Positions 1 to 10,761 of a stretch of 64,000 bases of DNA are shown here, piece by piece. How positions within the stretch are numbered: position 1 is the first letter of the stretch; each line of letters opens with the position of its first letter. The notes beneath the pieces were generated by a model. The model was given only the letters and a program-made list of their open reading frames with translations. It did not search any database and was not told the DNA's origin. The translations under genes were made by a program, and so were the position numbers. This DNA comes from Astragalus membranaceus (lineage: Eukaryota; Streptophyta; Magnoliopsida; Fabales; Fabaceae), in NCBI GenBank assembly GCA_039519185.1, contig CM076850.1:164566974-164630973 (forward strand). The letters are read 5' to 3'.

Positions 1-641
1 AGTTCCTGGTGTATGCTTTTACTTATGCATTTTTTGTATAGATCCGGAACTTCTGTTTGGTCTTAGCTGGAGATATTTGTAACCTCTTTTTGGAATATGC
101 TTATAAGGCCTTTACGAGCTTTAATGAATGCTTTTCGAATTTCGCATGTCATGTATGTCGTTTTTGCGATTTTTTAACGAGTGCTTTTTAAATTCTGCAC
201 GTCGCGTGTGTCGTAAAAACGTCGGTAATCGAGGAACTCAGTTTACCGGTTTTGAACCTATAGGACAGTTTACTAGGACTCGGCCCAGATTTAACTCGCC
301 CCATAGGGGTATCGGCAGCTGTGGCCGATGGTCGTTCGTAGGACGTTTCGATCCTTGAAGACCCGGTCTCTTTGAGATAGTTTGCCAAGACTCGGCTCGG
401 ATTTAACTGTTTTCTCAAAGAGTTTTTGACCTTTGGGTGGTCGCTTTTGGGGAGATCTTTTAAGATCGGTCCCAGTTGATTCCTGTTTAGGTCCCTTCAT
501 TTCTGTTTGATGAAAATCAAGAATGTGTGGCGACTTGAAAAAACTTTTGAGAAGTTTTTGAAAGCGTTTGAAAGAAATGTCAAGCTTCTTTATTAATAGC
601 TTATTTCGAGTTTACATAAGATCGGTATGAGTGACTTCTTT

Positions 642-3600
642 CTAAGGATAATAACTTTTCAGTTTTGTTGCGTTCCAAGTTCTCTCAACCTTTCTTCCTT
701 GGAGGGTCTCCAATTTAAAGGCTCCCGTGCCGGTTTTAGATAAAATTCGGTAGGGGCCTTCCCAGTTTGGGGCGAGCTTTCCTTGGGAGGCGTTTTTCTG
801 ACCGACGTCAGCCCTTCTGAGTACCAGATCGCCAGGATTGAAATCTCTGTGAACGACCTTGGTGTTGTATCTGGTTGCCACCTTTTGTTTGATGATCGCT
901 TCTCGGAGCGAGGCTCGACCTCGGATTTCATCGATGAGGTCGAGTTCTTCTCTTAGGGCTTGATCATTATTGCTTTGTGTTTTGGGATTTGCCGTTCTCC
1001 AACTAAGTTCGCCGATTTCGACGGGGATGACCGCCTCGCTGCCGTAGGATAGCCTAAAAGGTGTTTCCCCAGTGGAGCTTTGGGGGGTCGTCCGGTATCC
1101 CCAGAGGACGTAAGGCAATTCTTCTACCCAATTTCCTTTAGCATCGTCCAAACGTCGTTTCAGCCCGTTTAGTATTACTTTGTTTGCAGCCTCTGCTTGA
1201 CCGTTGGTTTGAGGGTGCTCTACTGAAGTGAAATGGTGTTTAATTTTAAGCTCGAACATTAGTTTGCGGAATCCCGTGTCTGTGAATTGCGTTCCGTTGT
1301 CTGTTACTACTACCTCGGGGATCCCGAACCTGCTCATAATGCTTTTTTTGAAGAACTTTATGCAGTTTTTTGCAGTGATAGTTGCCAGGGGTTCCGCTTC
1401 TATCCATTTACTGAAGTAGTCTACGGCGACGATCAAGAATTTGACTTGTCCTGGTGCTTTTGCGAAAGGTCCGAGCAAGTCCATTCCCCACCATGCGAAG
1501 GGCCATGTGGAGGATAAACTCGTGAGGTCTGTGGGGGGAGCTATGTGCACATTGGCGTGGATTTGACATTTCTTGCACTTCTTCACGTGATCACTAGCAT
1601 CACCGATCATGCTCGGCCAGTAGTAGCCGGCTCGAAGGGTTTTTCGTGCTAAAGAACGAGCTCCCATGTGCTGGCCGCAGATCCCCTCATGAATTTCTGT
1701 CAACACATAGGCCGCTTCCTCTCCCTCGATGCATTTAATTAACGGGGAAGAGAGGCTTCGTTTATAGAGCGTCCCGTTGATGGCTGAAAAAGCCGAGGCT
1801 CTTCTCCTGATATATTTGGCGTCGTTTCTGTCTGGGGGTTCCGTTCCTGAGACGATGTACTCTAGAATTGGGGTTATCCAGCTGTCTGCCTCTTCAAGTA
1901 CATAGATGGTCGGGTTAAACAGCGGCTCGATAGATACACTGGGATTGTGTAGTGTTTCTTGGATGGTCGTCCTTTGGTTACCCGGGGTTTTTGTGCTTGC
2001 GAGTTTGGCGAGGATATCAGCTCGTTGGTTTTCCGTTCTTGGGACATGAATTATCTCGCTTGCTTCAAATTTGGCTATTAGCGACCGTACCTGAAGTAGG
2101 TATTTTTGTAGGATCGGTTCTTTGGTCTCGTATTTGCTTTCGATCTGGGAGACCACCAAGAGAGAGTCGGTATGGAGTTTAATTTTTTGGACTTGGAGGT
2201 CAATTGCCAGGCGAAGTCCGGCAATGCAAGCTTCGTACTCTGCTTGGTTGTTCGAGGTGGGAAAACCGAATGCAAGGGAAACTTCGATGATGACCCCAGT
2301 CGGGCTTTCTAGCATAATCCCAGCACCACTCCCTTTTGGATTTGAGGAACCGTCGACGTAGAGGATCCATATGTCAGAGCCGGTGTTAGCAGGTGTCATC
2401 TCGGCGATGAAGTCGACTAGAACTTGTGCTTTAAGTGTGGTTCGAGCTTCATATTTGATACCGAACTCTGAGAGTTCTACGGCCCATTTGATCATCCTTC
2501 CAGCTAGATCGGGTCTGTGGAGTATCTGTCTGATTGGGTAGTTAGTGCGGACGACTACCTGGTGGGCGACGAAATAAGCTCGAAAACGTCGAGCTGCAAT
2601 AATGAGGGCCAAGGCGATTTTCTCGATTTTCTGATATCGACTTTCAGCCCCGTGCAGAGCCTTGCTTGCGAAGTAGATGGGACTTTGCCCGGTTTCGAGT
2701 TCGCGTACTAGAACGGCAGCTAATGCCTCTTCCGAGACTGCTAGATATAGGTATAATGTTTCTCCTTCATTTGGGCGAGTTAAAATTGGAGGCTCGGAGA
2801 GAGATTTTTTAAGTTGCTTCAAAGCTTCGTCTTGCTCGGGCGTCCATTTGAAATCTTTTTCTTCTTTTTTGAGGATTTTGAAAAGTGGAAGAGATTTGAA
2901 TGCTGCATTCGATATGAAGCGAGATAGAGCAGCTATCATTCCATTGAGTTTTTGTACTTCTCTTTTGGACGTCGGAGTTCGCATTTCTGTGACGGATCGA
3001 CATTTGTCTGGGTTTGCCTCGATACCTCGTTCTGTTAAGAAGAAACCTAAGAATTTCCCAGCTCGAACTCCGAAAGTGCATTTCTCTGGGTTTAATCTCA
3101 TTCTGTTTTTTCGTACCTCAGAGAAAATTGCTTTCAGATCGCTCACATGGTCGGCATCACTTTTGCTTTTGGCGATCATATCGTCGAGGTAAACCTCTAC
3201 GCTTTTACCGATCTGGTTTTGGAAAACTTTGTTCATCATTCTTTGATAAGTTGCTCCAGCGTTTTTTAAACCAAAGGGCACAACACGGTACGCGAAGTTT
3301 CCTCGGTCAGTGATGAAGGCGGTTTTTGCTTGGTCTGGTGGAAACATGGCGATTTGGTTGTACCCGGAGTATGCGTCCATGAAAGATAACAACTGGAAAC
3401 CGGAAGCGCTGTCGACCAAACGATCGATACTGGGGACCGGAAAGGCGTCTTTTGGGCAAGCTTTATTAAGATCGGTGTAGTCGACACACATACGCCATTT
3501 TCCGTTAGACTTCTTCACCAGGACAGGGTTTGATAACCAAGTTGTGTATTTAACCTCAGAGATAAAGTTGGCTCGGATGAGGTCGTCTACTGCTAAGGTG

Positions 3601-5450
3601 GCAGCAATGGCTTTTTCTCTGCTTTGGGCCCGCTTTCTTTGGGCGATCCATTTTGCTTCTGGGTTTATTGCGAGCCGATGGCAGGCAATCTCTGGCGGGA
3701 TCCCAGGCATGTCTTCGGCCGACCAAGCAAAAATGTCTTTGAAATCTTTAAGACATTGGGTTAATTCGGTCTTGATCTTTTCTGGAAGGTCGATCCCTAT
3801 TTTGATTTTTTGGGAGGGGTCTGAACCGAGTTGTGTTTCGACGAACTTTCCATCAGGCTCTGGTCTTTTGATTTTGCGTTTGAGCTCTTTTGTTAGCTCG
3901 TCGATATCTATCTGTTTTTCGACCTCCGGACCGCAGTTGGTTCCTACGTTAGTAGCGGTGTTAACTTCAGTCGATCTTCCTTTTGGCATTTTGGGAGTCG
4001 CCAGTTCTTCCGAAGGGGGAACCCCTTCATGCTCCGAAGCTTTTCTTTCGTTCTTAGTCCATAGGAAAAAACACCTGGAGGCCGACTCTAAGTCAGAGTT
4101 TAAAGTGATAACTCTGTCGCAAAGAGAGTGGAACTTCATTTTTAAGTGAGTGGTGGATGTAACCGCCCCGAGCCTGCCGAGGGTCGGTCTTCCTATAATG
4201 CCGTTGTATATGGATTCACAAGGTAAGACGAGGAATTTGGTTCTGACGGTTCGGACCATTGGTTCGGTTCCGTAGGTAACCATTAGCTCCAGATGTCCAA
4301 GGGGTTTCGTTCGAGATCCGTTAAAACCGGACAAAGCCGTCCCTCTATAAGGGGTGAGTTCCTCTTTATCGATCCCCATTTTGCTCAGAAGATCGATAAA
4401 GATGATGTCTGATGAGCTCCCCTGATCGACCAGGATTCTACGTACCTCCTTGTTGGCTATGATTGCCGATATCAAGAGAGGTACGTGTTTGTTAGCTTTT
4501 CCGTCAATAAGGTCGTTGTCACTAAAAGATAATGGAGGTCGGTTAGTCTTGACCGGGGTCGTTGACGTTGAAGCCACGCACAACAATTCCTTCCATTTTC
4601 TCTTCATGGATTTTCCCGATCCTTCATGATCGAATCCCCCAGTTATCATCATGATAACCGAGCGTTTTTTATCCAGCTCTTCGCGGTCTGGGTCGGTCAT
4701 TTCTTTTCCTTTTGCCCTGAGGTTTTCATTTCTTTCTCTTCCGAAGTTGTCAGACCGTTCTCCCTCCCTTTTGACGTAAGAAGATAGTTTTCCCCGTTTT
4801 ATCAAATCTTCTATGTCATCCTTTAGGGCGTTGCAATGGTTTGTGTCATGGCCATTGCTTCTGTGGTATCGGCAGTATTTGTTGGCCTTCTGCCCAGGTC
4901 GGATAGGTAAGGGCCTGGGAGGCTTGACGTCCCTGAATTCGACGTTCCAACATTCCCCTAGTAACTGGGCGTTGGAGACGTTGAGTTCGGTGTATACCTG
5001 GTGACGATTTTTCCTACCGATGTTCCAGGAGTTTTTCCGAGGGTCGACCTCGATGTGGCGTTTCGACGATTCTGCCTGTGACGACGTTTTGTCGATCTTG
5101 GAATATTCTTCTTCGTTAATGAAGCACTGGGATAGTTCGAGGAATTCTTGAAGGGTGTTAGGTTCCCAGGTGTTGATGTGCTTTCGGAACGAGCTTCCAG
5201 GGAGCAGACCTTGGGCCATGAAGAAAATTCGAAAAGCGTCGTCTAACTGCCGAACCTGAAGAGCTTCGATGTTGAATCGCTCTATATATTCCCTCAGGGG
5301 TTCATTTGCTTTCTGGACAATAGATGCTAGAACATTTTTGTTTTTGGGTTTGCTCTTGGAATGGGCAAAGTGCACCGAGAAGTGTTTTGCTAACTGGTCC
5401 CATGAGGAAATGGTATTCGACCTTAACGTCCGAAACCATTCGGAAGCCAT
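642..5450 (-). CDS. Gag C-terminus plus Pol polyprotein of Tat-lineage gypsy element
   Basis: The uninterrupted 1602-residue frame encodes the back half of gag, then pol. A zinc-knuckle-like segment (Cys/His spacing CRYH...HDTNHC) lies near residues 190-207. The aspartic protease has DQGSSS near residue 343. The reverse transcriptase has YLDD near residue 753. It is followed by RNase H and by a second RNase H with the motif YVDGSSNPKG near residue 1030. The integrase has an HHCC zinc-binding region, then D (GMDLLGPF, ~1322), D (TDNGTQF, ~1384) and E (GQAEAA, ~1420), matching DD35E spacing. Its enzymes would copy the element's RNA and integrate the cDNA. The apparent start is not genuine: the frame continues gag from the upstream frame, broken at an A-run at 5450-5454. 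The lack of stops over 4.8 kb argues for recent activity. Confidence 0.93.
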   Translation of the reverse strand: MASEWFRTLRSNTISSWDQLAKHFSVHFAHSKSKPKNKNVLASIVQKANEPLREYIERFNIEALQVRQLDDAFRIFFMAQGLLPGSSFRKHINTWEPNTLQEFLELSQCFINEEEYSKIDKTSSQAESSKRHIEVDPRKNSWNIGRKNRHQVYTELNVSNAQLLGECWNVEFRDVKPPRPLPIRPGQKANKYCRYHRSNGHDTNHCNALKDDIEDLIKRGKLSSYVKREGERSDNFGRERNENLRAKGKEMTDPDREELDKKRSVIMMITGGFDHEGSGKSMKRKWKELLCVASTSTTPVKTNRPPLSFSDNDLIDGKANKHVPLLISAIIANKEVRRILVDQGSSSDIIFIDLLSKMGIDKEELTPYRGTALSGFNGSRTKPLGHLELMVTYGTEPMVRTVRTKFLVLPCESIYNGIIGRPTLGRLGAVTSTTHLKMKFHSLCDRVITLNSDLESASRCFFLWTKNERKASEHEGVPPSEELATPKMPKGRSTEVNTATNVGTNCGPEVEKQIDIDELTKELKRKIKRPEPDGKFVETQLGSDPSQKIKIGIDLPEKIKTELTQCLKDFKDIFAWSAEDMPGIPPEIACHRLAINPEAKWIAQRKRAQSREKAIAATLAVDDLIRANFISEVKYTTWLSNPVLVKKSNGKWRMCVDYTDLNKACPKDAFPVPSIDRLVDSASGFQLLSFMDAYSGYNQIAMFPPDQAKTAFITDRGNFAYRVVPFGLKNAGATYQRMMNKVFQNQIGKSVEVYLDDMIAKSKSDADHVSDLKAIFSEVRKNRMRLNPEKCTFGVRAGKFLGFFLTERGIEANPDKCRSVTEMRTPTSKREVQKLNGMIAALSRFISNAAFKSLPLFKILKKEEKDFKWTPEQDEALKQLKKSLSEPPILTRPNEGETLYLYLAVSEEALAAVLVRELETGQSPIYFASKALHGAESRYQKIEKIALALIIAARRFRAYFVAHQVVVRTNYPIRQILHRPDLAGRMIKWAVELSEFGIKYEARTTLKAQVLVDFIAEMTPANTGSDIWILYVDGSSNPKGSGAGIMLESPTGVIIEVSLAFGFPTSNNQAEYEACIAGLRLAIDLQVQKIKLHTDSLLVVSQIESKYETKEPILQKYLLQVRSLIAKFEASEIIHVPRTENQRADILAKLASTKTPGNQRTTIQETLHNPSVSIEPLFNPTIYVLEEADSWITPILEYIVSGTEPPDRNDAKYIRRRASAFSAINGTLYKRSLSSPLIKCIEGEEAAYVLTEIHEGICGQHMGARSLARKTLRAGYYWPSMIGDASDHVKKCKKCQIHANVHIAPPTDLTSLSSTWPFAWWGMDLLGPFAKAPGQVKFLIVAVDYFSKWIEAEPLATITAKNCIKFFKKSIMSRFGIPEVVVTDNGTQFTDTGFRKLMFELKIKHHFTSVEHPQTNGQAEAANKVILNGLKRRLDDAKGNWVEELPYVLWGYRTTPQSSTGETPFRLSYGSEAVIPVEIGELSWRTANPKTQSNNDQALREELDLIDEIRGRASLREAIIKQKVATRYNTKVVHRDFNPGDLVLRRADVGQKNASQGKLAPNWEGPYRILSKTGTGAFKLETLQGRKVERTWNATKLKSYYP

Positions 5451-6342
5451 TTTTGTCTAGGGTCAAAGGGAATATTCGACATTTCATTTCCATGGGTACA
5501 TTTCGATACTGCATGGTTGTGTCAAATTGGTCTAGATGTCTGTCGGGGTCGCCCGTCCCGTCGTAAGTCTTCAATCCTCCAGGTGGTTTTTCGAGATACC
5601 GGGGGACCCGGAAGTTGTCGATCGACTTTGTGAAAGGACCTTTCCGCCCAAGTCGATTTACTTGTGACAGTGGTTGGCGTCTGTGATGGACCTTTTGAAT
5701 GATGTCATGGCTTCTCGATCGTCTCCGTGACGAGGTTGAGCCTTCAATTTGTCGAGCCAGAGGAGAACGGGAACCATTCCCTCGGTGGCGGCGTGGAGGA
5801 GAATGAGGATCATCTAGATCGTCATATTGTCGAGCTGACGGAGAACGGGAATGAGCCTCGTGTTGTCGAGCCAGAGGAGAACGGGAACCATTCCCTCGTT
5901 GACGGCGTGCGGGGGAGCGATGAGTGAGCTTTCTCCGTGGGGGTGATCGATGAAAAAGTCTTCTTCGAGTTGGGCGTCGTTCCTCCAGCGAGCTCTGCCC
6001 GGATGATTGTTGATCCAGGACGTTCCGACCTTGCAGTCTCGCTACTTCGGATTCGAGGTTGGCGAAACGGTTGTTTCTTTCTTCATTTACCGCTTCTTGC
6101 CGGGCCAATAGCTGAACGAGATGTTGAACCGCGTCCGTCAGGGCCGGGAGTAGTTGAGGGGGAGATGGTAAGCTCGTCTCATCCGCGCCTGATTGTGCTC
6201 GGGAAGGTCCCGTGTTGGGATGTCGGCTTCGTGTTTGCGACGAATTCGTGAGTTCCTGGACGTGGCCTTCGGGAGTTCGCTGAGGGCCGAGGTCAGGTTC
6301 GGCCATGAGACTAGTCGGTATTGAGCGGTGTGTTGGTGCCAT
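5302..6342 (-). pseudogene. N-terminal half of gag, frameshifted
   Basis: This 346-residue frame starts at an ATG 46 bases after the primer binding site. It has an arginine/serine-rich stretch (repeated RSPP, RSPLARQ) in its middle and then enters the retrotransposon gag domain (TYDGTGDPDRHLDQF). The gag domain continues in the other frame of the 642-5450 product; the switch point is a run of five A residues (minus strand) at 5450-5454. After that run the last ~50 residues of this frame are out of register. The shift lies inside the gag domain, not at a gag/pol border, so I read it as an inactivating indel and not programmed frameshifting. Confidence 0.82.
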
Positions 6343-6387
6343 TCAATAAGTTCAAGGAGATGGTGAGAAAAATCGGGTATTGGTTTC

Positions 6388-6404
6388 TCCCACTGTGGTC
6401 GCCA
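6388..6404 (-). other. Primer binding site of the gypsy element
   Basis: The minus strand reads TGGCGACCACAGTGGGA one base after the LTR end. It begins with TGG, the complement of a tRNA CCA tail. I did not identify the priming tRNA. Confidence 0.7.
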
Positions 6405-6405
6405 A

Positions 6406-6787
6406 TGTTCTGTACCGTGCTTCCGATCTTGAGGATCGATATTATGCAGTTGGTAGATATTTCGTCCTTGATTCTACCTTGAGAGGCGATGTTGAGGTGT
6501 TCGATCTTGAGATGTTCGATCTTGGAGGGCGAGGTTGTACCTGCAATGATACTCCGACGCTTAAGTCAGTATTTGAGAGAATAAGTGTTTGGTTAAAAAG
6601 TGCTTACCATTAATGAGCATTGAATGGGGTATTTATAGAGTTTGAATGTGTTTGTGTTGTTTATTCTGAGCCAACCGATCTTGAGAAGACATCTGAGCCG
6701 TTGATTTGGTTGGGCTGTTAATGGGCCAAATTGTTAATGGGCCCTAAATGAGGGGTGCAACTATTATTAAGACATATTACCATAACA
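6406..6787 (-). repeat. 5' LTR of the gypsy element (382 bp)
   Basis: The minus-strand ends are TGTTATGG at 6787 and AGAACA at 6406, a TGTT...AACA inverted pair. The inner end abuts the primer binding site. A TATA-box candidate (TATAAAT on the minus strand, 6631-6637) would drive element transcription. The outer flank CAACC (6788-6792) should recur beyond the missing 3' LTR if the insertion is intact. Confidence 0.82.
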
Positions 6788-6832
6788 CAACCAAAATCTA
6801 AATCCAAAGAAACACTAACGTGGATTGCAACG

Positions 6833-7061
6833 GACGTATCGCTTAATTTTTATTTTGGTCTAGGGATCTTTGGGACTCTTTTCGGTATCTAGGAGAAAGG
6901 GGCCCTAAATAATTCGGACTTCGACTGGGAGGTAAGTAAAGTCTGACTCCAATTTGTTTCATCGTCGGGGATCGAACCCGGGTACTAGCCGAGTCCGCCC
7001 CTTAAGATGAAATGCATTAACGACTTGCACCCAAGCTTGGAGTTAGACGTATCGCTTAATT
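6833..7061 (-). mobile_element. tRNA-derived SINE with 16-bp target-site duplication
   Basis: Perfect 16-bp direct repeats (GACGTATCGCTTAATT) at 6833-6848 and 7046-7061 flank a 197-bp body (6849-7045). On the minus strand the body carries a Pol III box B (GGGTTCGATCCC, around 6967-6981) and a box A-like stretch about 45 bases upstream. Its A-rich 3' end (T-rich on plus) abuts the left repeat. This arrangement is diagnostic of LINE-mobilised SINE insertion. Confidence 0.82.
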
Positions 7062-7416
7062 GATATTGTCAATTCATTAACCTTTTTAAATCGGTATGTG
7101 TCAGGGTTAATTTGGTACTAGTACTCGCTACTCCCTAGTAACATGGCAGACAAATTTGGTTTGAGTGGTACCCAGATTCAAAACTCATCTTAAGTTCTAG
7201 AGATTGAGTATTGGATATAGCAAAAACTCTATTGGAAGAGGAGAACACACAAACCAGCAAAACCAAGTAAACACTCACCTAGGTATAATAGATTAGTTAC
7301 CAATAAAGTCGATATATAAATACTGCCACCAATAACTTATAAAAAAGCACTCATGTTAGACAAAGTGTCGTTGAGATTGACGAGGACTGATGTTACTAGA
7401 GCGATGTTGCCGTTAT
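7062..7416. other. Intergenic, no gene seen
   Basis: AT-rich sequence without a credible coding frame. A degenerate Pol III box B-like string (CAGATTCAAAACTC, near 7171) could be an old SINE, but I could not find boundaries. Confidence 0.4.
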
Positions 7417-7803
7417 AAGGCTCTGTTTGGCAACAAAAAAAAGAGCGAATAGTGGATAAGCTAGTTTATAGCGAATGAGTTGATAGTAGATATCCGATAG
7501 TGATAGTGGATAAATTAATGGATTGAATTTAAGTTTTTGGTAAAACTAACGATTGAATTAGCTTATAAAATATAAAATAACATAAATGGATATTTGTAAT
7601 TAATGATAAAAAATGAAAGAAAATATTCATTTAATGAGGGATAAATGAGGAATTTAACTAAAATAATGAGGGTAAATTAAAGAAAAAATGGAACGCTATA
7701 AGTTATAAACTCAAATGCTACTTTAAGTAGCGATTGAAACACCTACAAAAAACGCTATGAGCTAGTAAAAAAACGCTATAAGCTAGTCATGTCAAACACC
7801 TAC
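7417..7803. mobile_element. MITE-like element with imperfect terminal inverted repeats
   Basis: The left end reads GGCTCTGTTTGGCAAC. The right end, reverse complemented, reads GTAGGTGTTTGACATG. Both are followed inward by AAGCTAGTTTATAGCG-like sequence. The interior has repeated AACGCTATAAG motifs and no coding capacity. I could not align a clean target-site duplication, so the superfamily is unresolved. Confidence 0.5.
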
Positions 7804-8110
7804 AATGAAATGAACCAATACCATCGGTGGCTTAATCTACCATAGGACACAAGGGTCGGCCTGGTGCTCCCGAGTTCGATTCTTGTGGACAAACTCAGTG
7901 TTAACTCGTGCAAAATTTGATCTTAAATACGAGCGGAAATTAGTCTTTTATTGAAAGCGATGAAATACTCCGTGTGGGTAACCAACTAGTCCAAAACCAA
8001 AAAAAAACCTTCAATGAACAAATCTGCTATAAACTATCCGGTAAAAACTATCAAATTGGTAAGGTTCAAAACTCTATAAAAGCCAACGGCTACGATACCA
8101 TCCTTTATTA

Positions 8111-8174
8111 CTTGTTTGTTTGTTTGTTTTGTTGCAATAATCTTACACACAAACAAACAAACAAACAAACAAAA
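8111..8174. repeat. TTTG / CAAA inverted microsatellites
   Basis: A (TTTG)n tract at 8111-8131 faces a (CAAA)n tract at 8145-8174 across about 13 bases, giving a near-perfect hairpin about 400 bp upstream of the kinase start codon. Confidence 0.85.
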
Positions 8175-8560
8175 CACTGGTCTATCGGAACAGAAAAAAT
8201 GGGAAATCCGAATCGCCATTTAACCTCTTCTTTTTCCCTCATTCCCTTTTGGTTCTTTCCCTTCGGTAAAGAATCCCCTCTCCCTCGCTTCCATTCGCTC
8301 CACCTTCCTTGAGAGAGAATAATAACCCACGCTGCACCTCCTCCCATTTTTCTTCATTTCCTCTTTCCTACAAATACAATACAATTAATTACATTTGCAA
8401 TCCAATTAAAAAACATTTATTTCTTTCCCTCTTTTAATTCCACGTTAAATTAGGGTCTTTTTCTTTTATCACTTTGATTCAATTAACTACATTTCTTCCT
8501 GTAAGTGACTGTAATAAGAAGAAGAAGAAGAAAAAAAAATTAGCGATTGGACATTGAAAG

Positions 8561-10563
8561 ATGTCGGTTGCTTTGAGTTCGAAGGTATATTGGGAAAGCC
8601 AACCGGAGCATTGTTCCGGTGAGCCGATCCTAATTTACCTAACCGTGGACGGCGCCGTGACACCAATGCGCGTATTGGAATCCGATTCAATTGCTTCCGT
8701 GAAACTGAGAATTCAGCAATGCAAAGGTTTCATCGTGAAGAATCAGAAGCTGGTTTTCGGTGGAAGAGAGTTGGCTCGCAATGATACACATATAAAGGAG
8801 TATGGTGTAACTGATGGCAATGTTCTTCATTTAGTTCTTCGCCTTTCAGATCTTCTTTTCATTGTTGTTAGGACAGTTTCTGGTAAGGAATTTAAGTTTC
8901 ACATTGATCGCCATAGAAATGTAGGGTATTTAAAACGACATATTAGGAAGAAGAAGAAAGGGGAAGGTTTTATTGATCTTGAGGATCAAGAGCTTTTCTG
9001 CAATGAAGAGAAACTCGATGATCAGAGACTCTTTCATGATATTTCTAAAGGTGATGATGATGTTATTCATTTGATTATTAAGAAATCTGCTAAAGTTAAA
9101 TCTACACCTATTGATAATGATTTGAAGCTTTTTGTTGAGGCTTCTTCTGACTCTATACATGGGGATAAAAGAGTAGGAGAGAAATGGATAAACAACAAAC
9201 AGATTAAGATAGCAAAGATACCACCTGGTGTTAGTTTTTTGTTGGAACCAATTGTTGTGAATTCAAAAATCAATTTTTTTCCTTTCCTTTGGGAAATGGT
9301 GAACTCCACATATGAGGGTTTGAAGAAAGGGAATCGTCCTATGAGGTCCTCTGAAGGTACGGGAGGGACTTACTTTTTGCAAGATTCAACAGGTCAGGAG
9401 TATGCTTCAGTTTTTAAGCCTATGGATGAGGAACCAATGGCTGTGAACAACCCAAGAGGCTTACCAAGTTCATCTAGTGGTGAAGGTTTAAAAAAAGGTA
9501 CAAGGGTTGGAGAAGGAGCTTTGAGGGAAGTTGCAGCTTATTTATTAGATCATCCTAAGAGTGGACCACGTTTGGTTTCTGGTGAAGAAATGGGATTTTC
9601 TGGTGTTCCTCCTACTGTTATGGTGCAGTGTTTGCACCCAGAATTTTACCACCCGAATGGGTATGCTTGCTCATTGAAACATGTCAAGATTGGTTCGTTG
9701 CAGAAGTTCGTGAATAATGATGGCAATTGTGAGGACATTGGACCTGGGGCCTTTCCGGTGGAGGAGGTGCATAAGATAACCGTGCTTGATATAAGAATGG
9801 CTAATGCAGACAGACATGCTGGAAATATTTTGATCAGAAAGGAAACTGGTGGCCAGATTAAGCTCATTCCTATTGATCATGGCTATTGTCTACCAAATAA
9901 AGTAAGCTTCTTCTTTCCTTCCATGCAATTTCATTGTACTCTTCACTTCTTATTATGCATGTTGTTTTCTTTGTTTGGTATTATCTTAAGAGCAGATTCG
10001 CCTGATTACTTAATACATTTTACACATTTATTGCCAGTAGTAGCTTCATTTGTTTCGTGCAGGCAATGTGCGTGTATATTATTTTGGGTGTTGCATTGAT
10101 CCGTAGGCCAGAGTAGTCTAATTACTACCTACTAAAATGCGAGATTCTTCATGTTGATTGAATGTGGACTCTTTTTTGTCTGCAGTTTGAAGATTGCACA
10201 TTTGATTGGCTTTACTGGCCTCAAGCACGTCAACCTTACTCACCTGAGATAGTTGATTATATCAATTCTCTGGATGCTGAAAAAGACATAGAACTTTTGA
10301 AATATTATGGATGGGATATTCCATTTCAGTGTGCTCGAACACTCCACATTTCCACAATGCTGTTGAAGAAAGGGGTTGAGAGAGGCCTTACTCCCTATGC
10401 AATTGGAAGCATTATGTGTCGTGAAAATTTGAACAAGGAATCTGTAATTGAGGAGATTATAAGTGAAGCACAAGATTCCTTGCTTCCTGGCATGGAGGAA
10501 TCGGCATTTCTCGAATCCATCTCCCAAATCATGGATTCCTATCTTGATAAGCTTGCAAAATAG
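8561..10563 (+). CDS. PI4KG4: Phosphatidylinositol 4-kinase gamma (ubiquitin-like domain kinase)
   Basis: Two coding exons, 8561-9901 and 10186-10563, flank an intron with GTAAGC and CTGCAG borders (phase 0) and give 572 residues. Residues ~22-95 and ~98-175 are tandem ubiquitin-like domains. The PI3/PI4-kinase-like catalytic domain spans ~265-530, with candidate ATP-binding Lys286 (VFKPMDEEP), catalytic loop ANADRHAGN (Asp417, Asn422) and metal-binding IDHG (Asp439). Plant type II PI4K gamma proteins have this architecture and similar length (about 566 residues in Arabidopsis PI4Kgamma4, from memory). Some members phosphorylate proteins rather than lipid, so substrate is uncertain. The start is the first ATG after a GAA-rich leader. 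No lesion is visible. The paralogue (gamma3/4/7) is less certain than the family. Confidence 0.93.
9902..10185 (+). other. Intron of the PI4K gamma gene
   Basis: The 284-bp intron starts GTAAGC, ends TTTTTTGTCTGCAG, is T-rich, and interrupts the coding sequence between codons. Reading through it would lead to a premature stop. Confidence 0.92.
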
Positions 10564-10761
10564 ACATTTTTCTTTCTCTAATTTATATAGGTAAGGTAAT
10601 ATTTGTATGTAATGTAATTCAGTAAGTCCATTTTTGGATGGACTGAAGGTTGCACAAAAATGTGATGGCTTGTTGTGATCTAGACATAGGCCTGAAACAC
10701 TTGTTTATTTCTGGCTTCTCTCTGAACTATTTTTCAGGATTGTATTGCCATGTTGAACAGA

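Larger units (their letters stand above)
1..6787 (-). mobile_element. Ty3/gypsy LTR retrotransposon, Tat lineage (3' LTR outside window)
   Basis: A minus-strand element runs from its 5' LTR (6406-6787) through the primer binding site (6388-6404), gag (5302-6342) and gag-pol (642-5450). It then enters a 3' untranslated region (1-641) in which I see no LTR, so the 3' LTR lies left of the window. Domain order is gag, zinc knuckle, protease, reverse transcriptase, RNase H, second RNase H, integrase. The second RNase H is known from the Tat lineage (Retand/Ogre group). Polymerase motifs are intact, and a single frameshift in gag is the only clear lesion. This suggests a young insertion that is not autonomous as it stands. 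Confidence 0.93.

Noticed and set aside
1228..4149. Plus-strand open frames across the gypsy pol region (e.g. 2677-3192, 3544-4149)
   Set aside because: They are antisense shadows of the 642-5450 frame, whose minus-strand product has all expected retroelement motifs.
6960..6990. tRNA gene suggested by a good box B
   Set aside because: No cloverleaf or box A at correct spacing for a tRNA; the 16-bp flanking duplication shows a SINE.
7974..8347. Short frames upstream of the PI4K gene as possible uORFs or a gene
   Set aside because: They run through the TTTG/CAAA repeats and have no conserved motif; transcript start is unknown.
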